Below, piece after piece: positions 8,267 to 17,378 of a stretch of 64,000 nucleotides of DNA. Within the stretch, counting starts at the first letter, position 1. Each line of letters opens with the position of its first letter. Location of the stretch: the NCBI GenBank assembly GCA_018004935.1, contig JAGNBF010000013.1, positions 1-64,000 of the forward strand, written 5' to 3'. The DNA comes from Chloroflexota bacterium. Its GTDB lineage: Bacteria; Chloroflexota; Anaerolineae; Promineifilales; Promineifilaceae. The notes below the pieces were generated by a model, which was not told the DNA's origin, ran no database searches, and saw only the letters and a program-made list of their open reading frames with translations. A program made the position numbers and the translations under genes.

Positions 8267-11134
8267 ATGCCTGACGCACCACGCCCCACCCGAAACGGCT
8301 TTTCTCTCCCGCCTGAGGTAATTCGTTTTGCTCCTTATGCCTTGATAGCAGGTATTATCCTGCTTTTTTTGCATAAATTGGCCTTTAGTAACCTGATTTT
8401 GGGGCGTGGGGATACGTTTCTCTATTTTTACCCCTATTGGCACGCGGCCGCGGAACGTTTACGCGCCGGTTCTATTCCCCTGTGGAATCCGGCCCTCTTT
8501 ATGGGCGCACCCTTCCTGGCTAACAGCCAGACCGGGGTGTTGTATCCTCTTAACTGGCCTCTCTGGTTACTTTTGCCCACCCCTTATGCTGTCAGTGCCA
8601 CGATTTTACTCCACCTGATGATTGCCGGGTGGGGGACGTACCGGCTGGGTAAAAGAATGTTGGGGTTGGGGAACGCGGCCGCGTTTTTGGCCGCCGTTCT
8701 TTTCGCCCTGGGCGGCTACCTGACAGCCCAAGTGGAGCATGTGAATCAGGTGCAAGGGTTGGCCTGGTTGCCGTGGGTGTTATGGGCAGGTAGCTGTCTT
8801 GAATTTCGCCCGTCGCATGGGGCGATGGGGCGTAACCACACATCATTTATCCGGCGTGTTCTGTTGTTGGCACTCTTTTGGGCGTTGCAACTGCTGGCCG
8901 GACATACGCAAACGGCCTTTATTACCGGGGTGGCCGTGGCCTCGATGGCCGGGGTGGCTTATTTACAATTGACCATTGACGATTGGCGATTAACGATTGG
9001 GGACGGGCGATTGACAGCCTCACGCATTATTCAACAGGTCGCCCCGTTCATCCTGGGGGCGTTACTGGCGGTGGGGCTTGCGGCCGCGCAACTGCTTCCC
9101 ACCCTGGAACTCATCCGCCTCTCCAGCCGCCAGGGGGGATTACCCTTCAATGAGGCTGTCTCTTTTTCCCTGCACCCGCTGTTGCTGGCACGCGCCTTAC
9201 TTCCCGCTTATGGGCAAGGTCTGTTTACGGAGTATGTGGCCTTCCTACCACTTACCGCCTTATTGCTCGCCTTCATCGGGGCCTGGTCGTGGCGGCGGGA
9301 TCGAGCCGTGTGGCCGGTATTGTTTTTAACCGGGTTGGGTTTATTTTTGGCCTTGGGGCGCTTCAATCCTGCCTACTGGCTCATTGCCCGCGTACCCGGC
9401 TTCGATTTGTTCCGTGTTCCCGCCCGGTGGCTGGTGCTGTATGGCCTGGGGATGGCGTTGTTGGCGGGTGTGGGATGGGAGAGGGTGAGTAGTGAACAGT
9501 GGCGCATAAAAAGCGACCGGTGGCGGAAGGTGTTATGGTCGTGGGGGATTGTTTTGGTGGGGTTGATGGTGTGGGGGATGGTCTCTGTGCCTTTGGCCCG
9601 CTTCCTACCCATCGGCCCGGAAGCTCCTGCCGCCTACCCTTCCTGGCTGACGTGGAGTGGCTGGCTGGTGGAAGGGGTGGTTGGTTCTGGGTTGTTGGTC
9701 GCTGGCCGTAGACTTACTGAGTACTACTTACGGGTTGCGGTTTACTGTTTATTGTTCAGCTCCCTATTCCTGGCTTCACGGACCTTGCCCTACCATGCCC
9801 ATGTCACTACCCCAGAAGCATTTTTTGATTTGCGGCCGCCGATAACACGTCTGCTGGCGGAAAATAGCCCTGAATTGGGTGACGCCTCCGTTTATCCCCC
9901 CCGTTTTCTTAGCCTCTCTGATATTTTCTTTGATGTGGGGGATCAGGCGGAGATTGATTCTGTTTATGCCGGACGGTTGTCGGAGTTAGCCCGGTTTGAT
10001 TACACCGTTGCCATCAAACAAAAAGAAGTGGTGGCACCGAATTTGCCTCTGGTGGTTGGCCTTGCGGCCGCGGATGGGTTCGATGGGGGTATTTTGCCCT
10101 TGCAGAGCTATAGCCAGCTTACCACCCTCATCCTGCCCGCAGGGGTAGTCACCACTGATGGCCGCCTACGCGAGAATCTAGACCATGTTCCCCCGGCCCG
10201 CTGGCTGAATTTATTCAACATTGGTTATGTGATTACTGACAAGGTAGGCGATGCCTGGCACGAAGGGGTCTTTTTTGATTTACAGCACCCGGTGATGCTG
10301 ACGGCCGCGGCCGCGGTCGGTTATATTCCCCCGTATGAGGCCACTGAACTCTGGCTTGTTGCTTCGTCCGGCGACTTTTGGGTTGACATAACCACTCTTT
10401 CTGGTCGGCAATGGCAACTCTCGCCCCAACCGTTGTCTGCTGATCTGTGGCAGGTCGTTTTCCCTGAACCTGCCACCGCCACGGCCATTAGCGTGCGGCC
10501 CACAGCGATACTTGCAGACTCACCCCCGTACCTCAATGGTCTGAGCCTGGTAGATAGCCGTGATCATAGTTTTCAACCGCTGGTTCTGGGGGCATACCGG
10601 CTTATTCATTCTGGGGATGTGAAGATTTATGAGAATCTGGAGGTGTTGCCGCGTGCTTTTTTGGTGTATGAATGGGATATAGCCTCAGACGCGGCCGCGA
10701 CGCTTGACCTCATGCGTGATCCTTTGTTTGATCCGGCACGGCGGGGGGTTGTGGAGGGTGAACCGTTGCGTGTAAACCGTGAACCGGTATCTGTAGGGGC
10801 AGATGTCACTGTTGAGGCGGATGTTGTGATGACATCTTATGCTCCGGAACGGGTAGAGATGCGGCTGGATGCGGCCGCGCCTGCCTTGCTTATTCTTACA
10901 GATAGTTATTATCCTGGCTGGCAGGCCACATTGGATGGGGAAGCGGTAACAATCTACGAGGCAGATCTATTGTTTCGTGGGGTATTTGTGCCGGAGGGGG
11001 AACACCAATTGGTGCTGAGTTATGAACCGGTGAGTTGGGCACGCGGCCGCGTTGTGTCCCTCATAACCCTCATTTTCTGGCTCAGTTTGGTAAGCGTTCA
11101 GTTATTCCGCCCGGCGGTCAAACCGCCGGGCTAA
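8267..11134 (+). CDS. YfhO-family giant membrane protein
   Basis: A 955-residue protein with about a dozen membrane helices in the N-terminal 500 residues and a large external C-terminal region. The closing block (DSYYPGWQATLDGE, then VFVPEGEHQLVLSYEP, then a last helix) is characteristic of YfhO proteins. These resemble GT-C glycosyltransferases and are linked to cell-surface polymer glycosylation. It is probably cotranscribed with the GT39 gene in front. The final codons (RPAVKPPG) lie in a GC-rich hairpin (11109-11131) whose degenerate copy sits at 39674-39708, so the C-terminus appears repeat-derived. It holds nine GCGGCCGC octamers. Confidence 0.8.
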   Translation: MPDAPRPTRNGFSLPPEVIRFAPYALIAGIILLFLHKLAFSNLILGRGDTFLYFYPYWHAAAERLRAGSIPLWNPALFMGAPFLANSQTGVLYPLNWPLWLLLPTPYAVSATILLHLMIAGWGTYRLGKRMLGLGNAAAFLAAVLFALGGYLTAQVEHVNQVQGLAWLPWVLWAGSCLEFRPSHGAMGRNHTSFIRRVLLLALFWALQLLAGHTQTAFITGVAVASMAGVAYLQLTIDDWRLTIGDGRLTASRIIQQVAPFILGALLAVGLAAAQLLPTLELIRLSSRQGGLPFNEAVSFSLHPLLLARALLPAYGQGLFTEYVAFLPLTALLLAFIGAWSWRRDRAVWPVLFLTGLGLFLALGRFNPAYWLIARVPGFDLFRVPARWLVLYGLGMALLAGVGWERVSSEQWRIKSDRWRKVLWSWGIVLVGLMVWGMVSVPLARFLPIGPEAPAAYPSWLTWSGWLVEGVVGSGLLVAGRRLTEYYLRVAVYCLLFSSLFLASRTLPYHAHVTTPEAFFDLRPPITRLLAENSPELGDASVYPPRFLSLSDIFFDVGDQAEIDSVYAGRLSELARFDYTVAIKQKEVVAPNLPLVVGLAAADGFDGGILPLQSYSQLTTLILPAGVVTTDGRLRENLDHVPPARWLNLFNIGYVITDKVGDAWHEGVFFDLQHPVMLTAAAAVGYIPPYEATELWLVASSGDFWVDITTLSGRQWQLSPQPLSADLWQVVFPEPATATAISVRPTAILADSPPYLNGLSLVDSRDHSFQPLVLGAYRLIHSGDVKIYENLEVLPRAFLVYEWDIASDAAATLDLMRDPLFDPARRGVVEGEPLRVNREPVSVGADVTVEADVVMTSYAPERVEMRLDAAAPALLILTDSYYPGWQATLDGEAVTIYEADLLFRGVFVPEGEHQLVLSYEPVSWARGRVVSLITLIFWLSLVSVQLFRPAVKPPG
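11109..11131 (+). repeat. Hairpin at the end of the YfhO gene
   Basis: GCCCGGCGGT pairs with ACCGCCGGGC around CAA, immediately before the stop codon. No T-run follows, so termination by it alone is doubtful. A related sequence is at 39674-39708. Confidence 0.6.
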
Positions 11135-11184
11135 GCCGCCAGGCCAACGGCCTTTGTCGCTGTTCTATGGTTGGTGGTTGCTCC

Positions 11185-13917
11185 CTATTCGTCCAATAAT
11201 ACAACTGGCTCCTGATAATAACGGAACCGGCTCCGCGCTAACTTTTCTTTCAGAAACTCATTAAACCAGGCCCGTTTGGCGGCCATTGGTTCATCCTGCA
11301 TCAGCCGTTGCAAATCCGCATTCAGGCGTAATATTCGCCCTGGAATGACAAACCGTGTCAGCCCGGCGGGGAGTAAATCGCCCCGACTGGCAACGTCAAA
11401 CACGGTTTCTGGGGTGAATTGGGGGAAGACGGCAACCGCTACCATTTGGGGGAACTGCACTAACAGGCGGCCCGCATCGGTCAGGAGTGTCCGTTCTACC
11501 TGCCCCCAGGCGGTATAACGGGCCACCAGCTCATTCATAACAGCCAGTTTGTTGCCGCCGGGTTCTACCTGGGCCAATGTGGCCTGCCCCTGCCGATCCA
11601 AAAAGTAGCACAAGACATCTTCTTGTTTGAAGGTGTTGGGAATGGCTTCGGTGGGTAAGGAGGTGAGCCGCAGATACTCAATCTGGCGCAGGTGGGCAAA
11701 AAGAGCCGCAACCGGTTGGGGCGCAGAAATGGCATGGTACCAGGTGTGTAAGGCGAATCCTTCGCGGCTGGTGTCGGCAATTTGAATGATGACGGCGGGG
11801 AAACCGAGCCGTTTCATGGCGGTGAAACGGGTAGCCCCATCCAATATGATGTACCGCCCTTGCCAGAGAACGGTGATGGGTGGGTTTACCAGCCGATCAT
11901 CTTGTTCCAGGCTTTGCATGAGGCGGGCTACTCGTTTGTCGTCAATTTGTTCGTGGGGCATTACCTGATCAGTGGGCACGATTTCCAGAGAGAGGGCTTC
12001 GCTGGGGGGACGAACTTTGAAGGTGGCGGCGAGTTGGTGGATGACGGTTGCGGCCGCGTCCTGGCGATTGCCCTTCATAAATTCTGTCACATGCCGGGCA
12101 ACGATTACTTTGGGGTGGTGTTTCAGGGGGGCAATAGGCCGTTGTTCGGCCTGGCCAATGCGTGAGGCAAAAGAGGCCAACGCGGCTCCTGCCAACCGGT
12201 TACTGTTGAGTGCCTGTAACAATGCCTCATCATCAATCAGGTCTGTGTGTGCTGTATTGATGAAGTAGGCGGTTTGTTTCATCAGGGCCAGCTCTTTTTC
12301 ACCGATGAGGGTTTGCGTTTCCAGTTTAAAGGGCACATGCAGACTGACAAAATCCGCTTCGCGTAGCAAATCTACCAGGTCCGTAGCGGTGACACCCGCT
12401 TCTAGCGCCAGTTCTGGGGTGAGACGGGGCTGGTTGACAATGACCCGCATCTCAAAGGCCAGAGCGCGTTGAGCTACTTGCCGCCCAATCCGACCAAAAC
12501 CGATGATACCCAGGGTTTTACCGGCCAGACCACCCCCTAATTCATCATCCCGGCTGGCCAGGGTAAGCATCCGCCCAAGGGTGTGTTCGGCGACGGCGAT
12601 GGCGTTACTGCTGGGATGATAACAGAGGGTGAGGCCGAAGGCGCGGGCGGCACTGACATCTACATTGTCCAGGCTGGTACCCGTACAGCCGATAGCCCGT
12701 AGTTTATATCCTTGTTCAATATCGCGGCCGCTGATGTGCGTTTTTTCATCTACTATCACCGCTTCATAATCACCGATGATATTTTGCAAAGTCTCCTCAT
12801 TGGGTTCCAGGACCACATCTACCTGGGCAAATTGGCGTAAGGTATTGAGGGCCTCGGGGGCGAGCTGTTCGCAGACGAGGATACGAGGTTGGGTGGGGGT
12901 AGCCGATGGTTGGCTGGTGGTGACTGGCTGGGCGGGTGTGGGCGTAGGGGTAGGCTGGGGCCGACTGAGGCTAAAGGGGAGTTGGGTTACATCTACATTG
13001 CCCCCGCTTAGCAAAATACCTACCCGCTGGCCGGGAGCCTGATAGGTTCCGGTAAAGAGGGGAGCCAGGGCCACAGCGGAACTGGGTTCGACAATAATTT
13101 TTAAGCGTGTCCAGAGGAAGTACATTGTTTCAATGATGGCTTCTTCGGTGACGGTGGTCATGTCATGTACGTATTGGCGCATGATAGCCAGATTGCGCTG
13201 ACCGATGAAGCGGGTACGCAGGCCATCGGCGAGGGTTGTCGGCACATGGGGCAGGGTGTGGATGTGGCCTGCCCGCCAGGAGAGGTTGGCATCACCACCG
13301 CTGGCCGGTTCGACACCAATGACGCGACAGGCAGGGGCTAACTGCGCGGCCGCGAGGGCGCTACCACTGATTAGCCCACCACCACCCACTGGCACAAAGA
13401 GCATGTCGAGCGCCTTTACCTGGGTAAACAACTCCCAGGCCGCGGTTCCGGCTCCGGCAATGATGTGGTCATGATCATAAGGGTGGATGAGGGTGTAGCC
13501 ATGTTCCTCGGCCAGTTGGGCGGAGATTTTTTCCCGGTCTGCGGCCGCGCAGGTGACAATTTTTGCGCCATACCCGGCGGTGGCGTCCCGTTTGACGGTG
13601 GGGGCATCATCTGGCATGACGATAACGGCTGGTATATTTAGGAGTTTGGCGGCCAGGGCCAATCCCTGAGCATGGTTGCCACTGGAGTGGGTGATGACAC
13701 CGCGCTTTTGGGCAGTTTCATCGAGTTGGCTAACGGCGTTATAAGCCCCCCGGAATTTGAAGGCCCCGACGCGTTGGAGATTTTCACACTTGAGAAAAAC
13801 CTCGCGGCCGCAGGCCAGATTGAGGCTGTGGGAGGTGAGAACAGGGGTATGATGGGCAATGCCATAGAGACGTTGGCTTGCGGCCGCGACATCCTCAGGG
13901 GTAACAGATAGGCTCAT
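11185..13917 (-). CDS. Three-module fusion: serine/threonine dehydratase-like + D-2-hydroxyacid dehydrogenase-like + SbnI/SerK-like serine kinase
   Basis: A 910-residue fusion. Module 1 (about 1-317) is a fold-type II PLP enzyme like threonine dehydratase or serine racemase: Lys54 in GAFKFRGA binds PLP, with SSGNHAQ at 78-84 and GGGG at 178-181. A Pro/Thr linker spans about 318-344. Module 2 (345-635) is a D-2-hydroxyacid/phosphoglycerate dehydrogenase fold with GxGxxG at 473-478. The catalytic Arg of the usual ARG motif is His557 (NTAHTD) and the usual Glu region is replaced (ASFASR), while His609 remains, so it may be non-catalytic. Module 3 (about 643-910) matches SbnI/SerK ParB-fold free-serine kinases: PHE (Glu656), LDGATRF at 692-698, and TRFVIPGR near 854. 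The start at 13917 follows AGGAG. No serine-pathway neighbours are present. Confidence 0.85.
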   Translation of the reverse strand: MSLSVTPEDVAAASQRLYGIAHHTPVLTSHSLNLACGREVFLKCENLQRVGAFKFRGAYNAVSQLDETAQKRGVITHSSGNHAQGLALAAKLLNIPAVIVMPDDAPTVKRDATAGYGAKIVTCAAADREKISAQLAEEHGYTLIHPYDHDHIIAGAGTAAWELFTQVKALDMLFVPVGGGGLISGSALAAAQLAPACRVIGVEPASGGDANLSWRAGHIHTLPHVPTTLADGLRTRFIGQRNLAIMRQYVHDMTTVTEEAIIETMYFLWTRLKIIVEPSSAVALAPLFTGTYQAPGQRVGILLSGGNVDVTQLPFSLSRPQPTPTPTPAQPVTTSQPSATPTQPRILVCEQLAPEALNTLRQFAQVDVVLEPNEETLQNIIGDYEAVIVDEKTHISGRDIEQGYKLRAIGCTGTSLDNVDVSAARAFGLTLCYHPSSNAIAVAEHTLGRMLTLASRDDELGGGLAGKTLGIIGFGRIGRQVAQRALAFEMRVIVNQPRLTPELALEAGVTATDLVDLLREADFVSLHVPFKLETQTLIGEKELALMKQTAYFINTAHTDLIDDEALLQALNSNRLAGAALASFASRIGQAEQRPIAPLKHHPKVIVARHVTEFMKGNRQDAAATVIHQLAATFKVRPPSEALSLEIVPTDQVMPHEQIDDKRVARLMQSLEQDDRLVNPPITVLWQGRYIILDGATRFTAMKRLGFPAVIIQIADTSREGFALHTWYHAISAPQPVAALFAHLRQIEYLRLTSLPTEAIPNTFKQEDVLCYFLDRQGQATLAQVEPGGNKLAVMNELVARYTAWGQVERTLLTDAGRLLVQFPQMVAVAVFPQFTPETVFDVASRGDLLPAGLTRFVIPGRILRLNADLQRLMQDEPMAAKRAWFNEFLKEKLARSRFRYYQEPVVLLDE

Positions 13918-14160
13918 GGGGTGGGGATCTCCTAAACAGGTTACTTTTCCGGTCAAGTGAGGTAGCTTCTCAATAAAGTGCGGTGACGTTGGTTGAGCTT
14001 GTCACAACCAACGGCCTTCGACAAGCTCAGGCCACGTTTCCCCCGAAACATTGAGAAAATACCAAGTGAACATCTAAATATAACTTTCCGACTTGACCTG
14101 ACAGGTTTCCGAAAATCTGTCAGGTTTGGGTGGAACTTATTTTGGGATGATTACCTGGGG
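13918..14160. repeat. Intergenic region with family E and family C repeats
   Basis: Family E (GAGCTTGTC..CTTCGACAAGCTCAG) covers about 13992-14035. A family C palindrome with one mismatch is at 14096-14128. No gene. Confidence 0.75.
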
Positions 14161-15006
14161 TTAAAAATGTTTCACCATCTCAATCCGCCGGAAGGTTTCA
14201 AAATAGCCCATCTTCTGAAATCCCGACCATTTGGGATCATCGGCGGCGATATTTTCGGCCAGGGCGTCCTGGGTGGGGTGCAGGCGATGGAGCGTATGTA
14301 AAACGGCAGTGGTGATTTCGACTGGATCCCCTACCAATACATCCACAATGATACGGGTCAGACGCAACAGACTGGCATGATACGCCACCCAACCCATACT
14401 GCCATCTTTCAATTGTATCTCGATCAAAGCGATATTAGGCACGTTCGCCATTGATTCAGTCTGGTTGGTCCAGGCAGGCCACTCCTGGCGCAGGCGTAAA
14501 AATTCCAGAGCTACATCTTGATTATGGGTACGTAGATGTAAAAGGTCTTGAGGATTAAAAACCGCGTTATCCTGACGGCGGGTAGGCGGGCGGCGGGTAA
14601 CCAATAATTCTCGTGTTTCGGTAAAACCATTGCGAAGAAACAGGCGGTGGGCTGGCTCATTCCCTTTGATAACCTCGAGCCAGCAGGTGGGTACACACTG
14701 TCGCTCTGATTCAGTAAACATATAGGTCATGAGGGCCTGGCCTACTCCGTGTTTGCGCCCTACTGGCAAAACGCCCAAGCGGGTAATCCAGCTTCGTTGC
14801 TCTCTTAAACCTAATAGCCCCAGGCCCAATACTTCATTCTCATGTACAGCCACACATGATCCATGCATATCAATATCATACACCTGGATATACTCGCGGA
14901 GCGTATCTACATTCATCGGCATAGGCACGATGTAATCTACGCGTGTCTGGTTATACGCTTCGGTGAGTTGCTGTAAAGTGAATTGGTCGGCGGGTAAGAT
15001 TTCCAT
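14161..15006 (-). CDS. GNAT-family N-acetyltransferase
   Basis: A 281-residue protein. The first 150 residues form a GNAT fold, with ITRLGVLPVGRKHGVGQALM as the acetyl-CoA-binding strand and loop (RxxGxG/A type) and GNEPAHRLFLRNGF as the following motif B. The second half (about 155-281) is unlike the first in sequence but ends in a GNAT-like DPKWSGFQKMGYFETFRRIEM block, so this is probably a double-GNAT protein with a degenerate C-terminal domain. The acceptor substrate is unknown. The gene has no GCGGCCGC copy, part of a 2.45 kb octamer-free stretch (13887-16341). Confidence 0.75.
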   Translation of the reverse strand: MEILPADQFTLQQLTEAYNQTRVDYIVPMPMNVDTLREYIQVYDIDMHGSCVAVHENEVLGLGLLGLREQRSWITRLGVLPVGRKHGVGQALMTYMFTESERQCVPTCWLEVIKGNEPAHRLFLRNGFTETRELLVTRRPPTRRQDNAVFNPQDLLHLRTHNQDVALEFLRLRQEWPAWTNQTESMANVPNIALIEIQLKDGSMGWVAYHASLLRLTRIIVDVLVGDPVEITTAVLHTLHRLHPTQDALAENIAADDPKWSGFQKMGYFETFRRIEMVKHF

Positions 15007-15113
15007 GAACCGGATAAGAGTCGGTTTGGGGGATTCATGGGGCTATCAAGAGCAGGAGCAGGAATGGGCCAACCGGACCGCTCCCGGGTACACCCCTGCT
15101 CCTGTTTGACGAA

Positions 15114-15515
15114 TTATTCCCCGAAATCCTGGTGAATCAGTTCGTCTTTCTTGAGTTGGAGAAAATCATGGATGAGTGCGGGGAATGTTTTAACATCAAT
15201 TGGTTTGGTGATGCACCCATCATAACCATAACGTTCACATATTTCTCTGGCCTTATCGGCTGGCCAGGCGGTGATAGCCACGAAAGGCACGTGAGCCAGA
15301 TCGGAGATTTGTTGTAATAAACTGAGTACGGTGTGCCCGTCAAAATCCGGTAGACCGATGTCTATTAAGATAAGATCGGGACGGCGTTTAATAGCAAGCT
15401 GAATACCACCCTCACCGGTATCTGCCTGAATGAGTTCGTACCCATGGGGTGCGAGAACCCGTTCAATGAGAACACGGTTGGCCAGGTTATCTTCAATTTG
15501 CAGGATAGTAGTCAT
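15114..15515 (-). CDS. Stand-alone response regulator receiver (CheY-like)
   Basis: A 133-residue single receiver domain. The acidic pocket is Glu8-Asp9, the phosphoacceptor is Asp52 (LILIDIGLPD), the conserved Thr lies in AITAW and the Lys in TKPID. There is no output domain, so it acts through protein contacts in a phosphorelay. Its kinase is not adjacent; the GAF histidine kinase at 43 kb is the only kinase in the window and no link is shown. The ORF ends in a short charged tail (KKDELIHQDFGE). Confidence 0.85.
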   Translation of the reverse strand: MTTILQIEDNLANRVLIERVLAPHGYELIQADTGEGGIQLAIKRRPDLILIDIGLPDFDGHTVLSLLQQISDLAHVPFVAITAWPADKAREICERYGYDGCITKPIDVKTFPALIHDFLQLKKDELIHQDFGE

Positions 15516-15591
15516 AGGATAAATCCTGCTATCGGGACGAGATGAACGAGGTGAAAGGAATGTTCACGCGTCATGGTATTGCCAGATTATT

Positions 15592-15846
15592 TCAGGCGGC
15601 TGGCGGTGGTACAGGTAGATCGGCTTCGGCGGTGTTCTGCCATTTCTGGCCTTCTTCAATTAACATAACGGGGATGCCGTCACGGATTGGGTATTTGAGG
15701 CCGCTATCGTCGCAAACGAGCCAGCTATTTTTGACCAGGCGGAGTTTACCAGGATCGTCACCATATTCTTTGGATTGTACGGCCTGGGGACAGCGTAAGA
15801 TTTCCAGTAATTCGGGGCTGATGGGCATGTCGTTGGTGTTGCTCAT
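15592..15846 (-). CDS. Trm112-family small protein
   Basis: An 84-residue protein with SPELLEILRCPQ, then LRLVKNSWLVCDDSGLKYPI and RDGIPVML, the layout of Trm112/UPF0434 proteins. In eukaryotes and archaea these activate SAM methyltransferases; the bacterial role is not established. Only two Cys remain (RCPQ and LVCD), so a full four-Cys zinc site is absent. The start is preceded by AAGGAG in the minus-strand direction. Confidence 0.8.
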   Translation of the reverse strand: MSNTNDMPISPELLEILRCPQAVQSKEYGDDPGKLRLVKNSWLVCDDSGLKYPIRDGIPVMLIEEGQKWQNTAEADLPVPPPAA

Positions 15847-16306
15847 GCGGGTTCTCCTTGAAACTAAGACTGAAAGATGAGCGCTAAGTCATCGTTTGGG
15901 AATAACGTGGTGGCGCGGTCAGCAGACGGGCCACAGCAAATCGTTAAGGGTCTTTGGGATTTTGCGGGTATAGACACCAAATTTTTTCTTAAAAGCTACA
16001 TCTGATGGATTGACTGGGATCATACGTGTAATGGGGGGGATGGGCAAGTTGGCTCAAGAGTTTGCTCGCACTTCTCATTTTGAATGGTAAGGATGAAGGA
16101 TGCAATAACCTACGGAACTGAAACGAGTGCGTCGTACCGCTTTACCTGGTGCTCTCTTAACAAGGTTGTTGTTCTTACAAACCTGACAGGTTTCTGAAAA
16201 CCTGTCAGGTTTATTACAAGCTCTTTGTTACTAGGCTCCACGTAGATTTAGTGGGCAGGCCCATCCCCTACGATCTCAGCGGGAAGGGGGAACCCTGACG
16301 GCGCGG
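15847..16306. repeat. Intergenic region, families B and C
   Basis: A degenerate family B copy lies at about 15911-15942 and a family C palindrome at 16179-16212. The remaining sequence shows no coding signature. About 16270-16306 again resembles the left part of family B. Confidence 0.65.
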
Positions 16307-17023
16307 TTACTCAGCTGGGATAGGTGTGACAAGGACACACGCGGCCGCGGCCTGACCAATGGCCCGCTTTTCACCTTGAATAATAAAAGTGATGAGATCT
16401 GCCAGGGGGGAGATTTCAGCAATCGTAATTTTGGCACCAGGGATAAGCCCCAGGGCCGCCAGGTGGCGTAACATTTCTTTGTTGTCGTCGTGGAGTATAC
16501 GGCTAACACGGGCAACCATACCGGTTGTCAATGTGGTTAATGGCCGCCAATCGGCTTGCACAAAGTTTCCCTCTTTACTGGGGATAGGGTCGCCGTGGGG
16601 ATCAAAGGTGGGATAACCCAACGCGGCCGCGATTCGTTCTTCTAACTTTTCGCTGATCACGTGTTCGAGAATATCGGCTTGTTCATGGACTTCATCCCAG
16701 GTGAAACCCAGGGCTTCAATCAGGTAGAGTTCAATCAGGCGGTGGTGGCGGATGACTTCGAGGGCAATTTTGTGCCCGGTTTCGGTGAGGGTGACGCCAT
16801 AATGTTTTTCATAATTAACCAGTTGCAGATTTTCTAACCGTTGCAACATACCGGTTACGGAGGCGGGTTTGACATTGCGTGCGGCCGCGATGCGGGAAGT
16901 GCTAACCGGACTTTCTTCTTCCGCCAACATAAAAATTGTTTTGAGATAATCTTCAATTGCCTGGTGGTTCAGACCACCCCGTTGTGTTGAAGAGCCAGGG
17001 GGAAGGGACGTAATTTCGGGCAT
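16307..17023 (-). CDS. DtxR/MntR-family metal-dependent repressor
   Basis: A 238-residue iron- or manganese-sensing repressor. Winged helix at about 20-85 (SRIAAARNVKPASVTGMLQRL is the recognition region). A dimerisation/metal domain follows at about 90-160 with RHHRLIELYL and DEVHEQADILEHVISE carrying the expected His/Glu/Asp ligands. A FeoA/SH3-like C-terminal domain occupies about 165-235 (GMVARVSRI, LGLIPGAKITI). Whether iron or manganese is the co-repressor cannot be told. No feo or mnt transporter is adjacent. Three GCGGCCGC copies are present. Confidence 0.88.
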   Translation of the reverse strand: MPEITSLPPGSSTQRGGLNHQAIEDYLKTIFMLAEEESPVSTSRIAAARNVKPASVTGMLQRLENLQLVNYEKHYGVTLTETGHKIALEVIRHHRLIELYLIEALGFTWDEVHEQADILEHVISEKLEERIAAALGYPTFDPHGDPIPSKEGNFVQADWRPLTTLTTGMVARVSRILHDDNKEMLRHLAALGLIPGAKITIAEISPLADLITFIIQGEKRAIGQAAAACVLVTPIPAE

Positions 17024-17378
17024 CTTAGTACCTGACGAGCGTAACTACTAAGCCGTTGCCTGAGCTTGTCGAAGGCAACACGCGGCTTCGACAAGCTCAG
17101 CCTCGAGGGCTTTAGTAATCGTTTGTATTTAACTTAGCGGTTTGCTGTGACCGGTCTCCTGACCGCGCCACCCATCTTATTTCCGACGGCCCGTGTCCCG
17201 TTTCGGGAGAGGGGCCGGGTGAGGGGCTGAATAGTTCCATTTAATCTTCGATCCTTAAGGACAATGTAGCCGATGGGCTGTGGATTGTCAAATGCCTGTA
17301 TCCCTGGGGTATGCGTCACTTTTAGGGTTCATTTTGCCGGGTATGCAATCGCCTTATCACAAGGTATGATTAACTTAT
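17024..17378. repeat. Divergent intergenic region with families E and B
   Basis: Family E covers about 17053-17106 (GAGCTTGTCGAAGGC..GGCTTCGACAAGCTC hairpin) and family B in reverse covers 17141-17172. Both promoters for the divergent dtxR-like and oxidoreductase genes must lie here, but no clear -35/-10 pair was identified. Confidence 0.65.
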
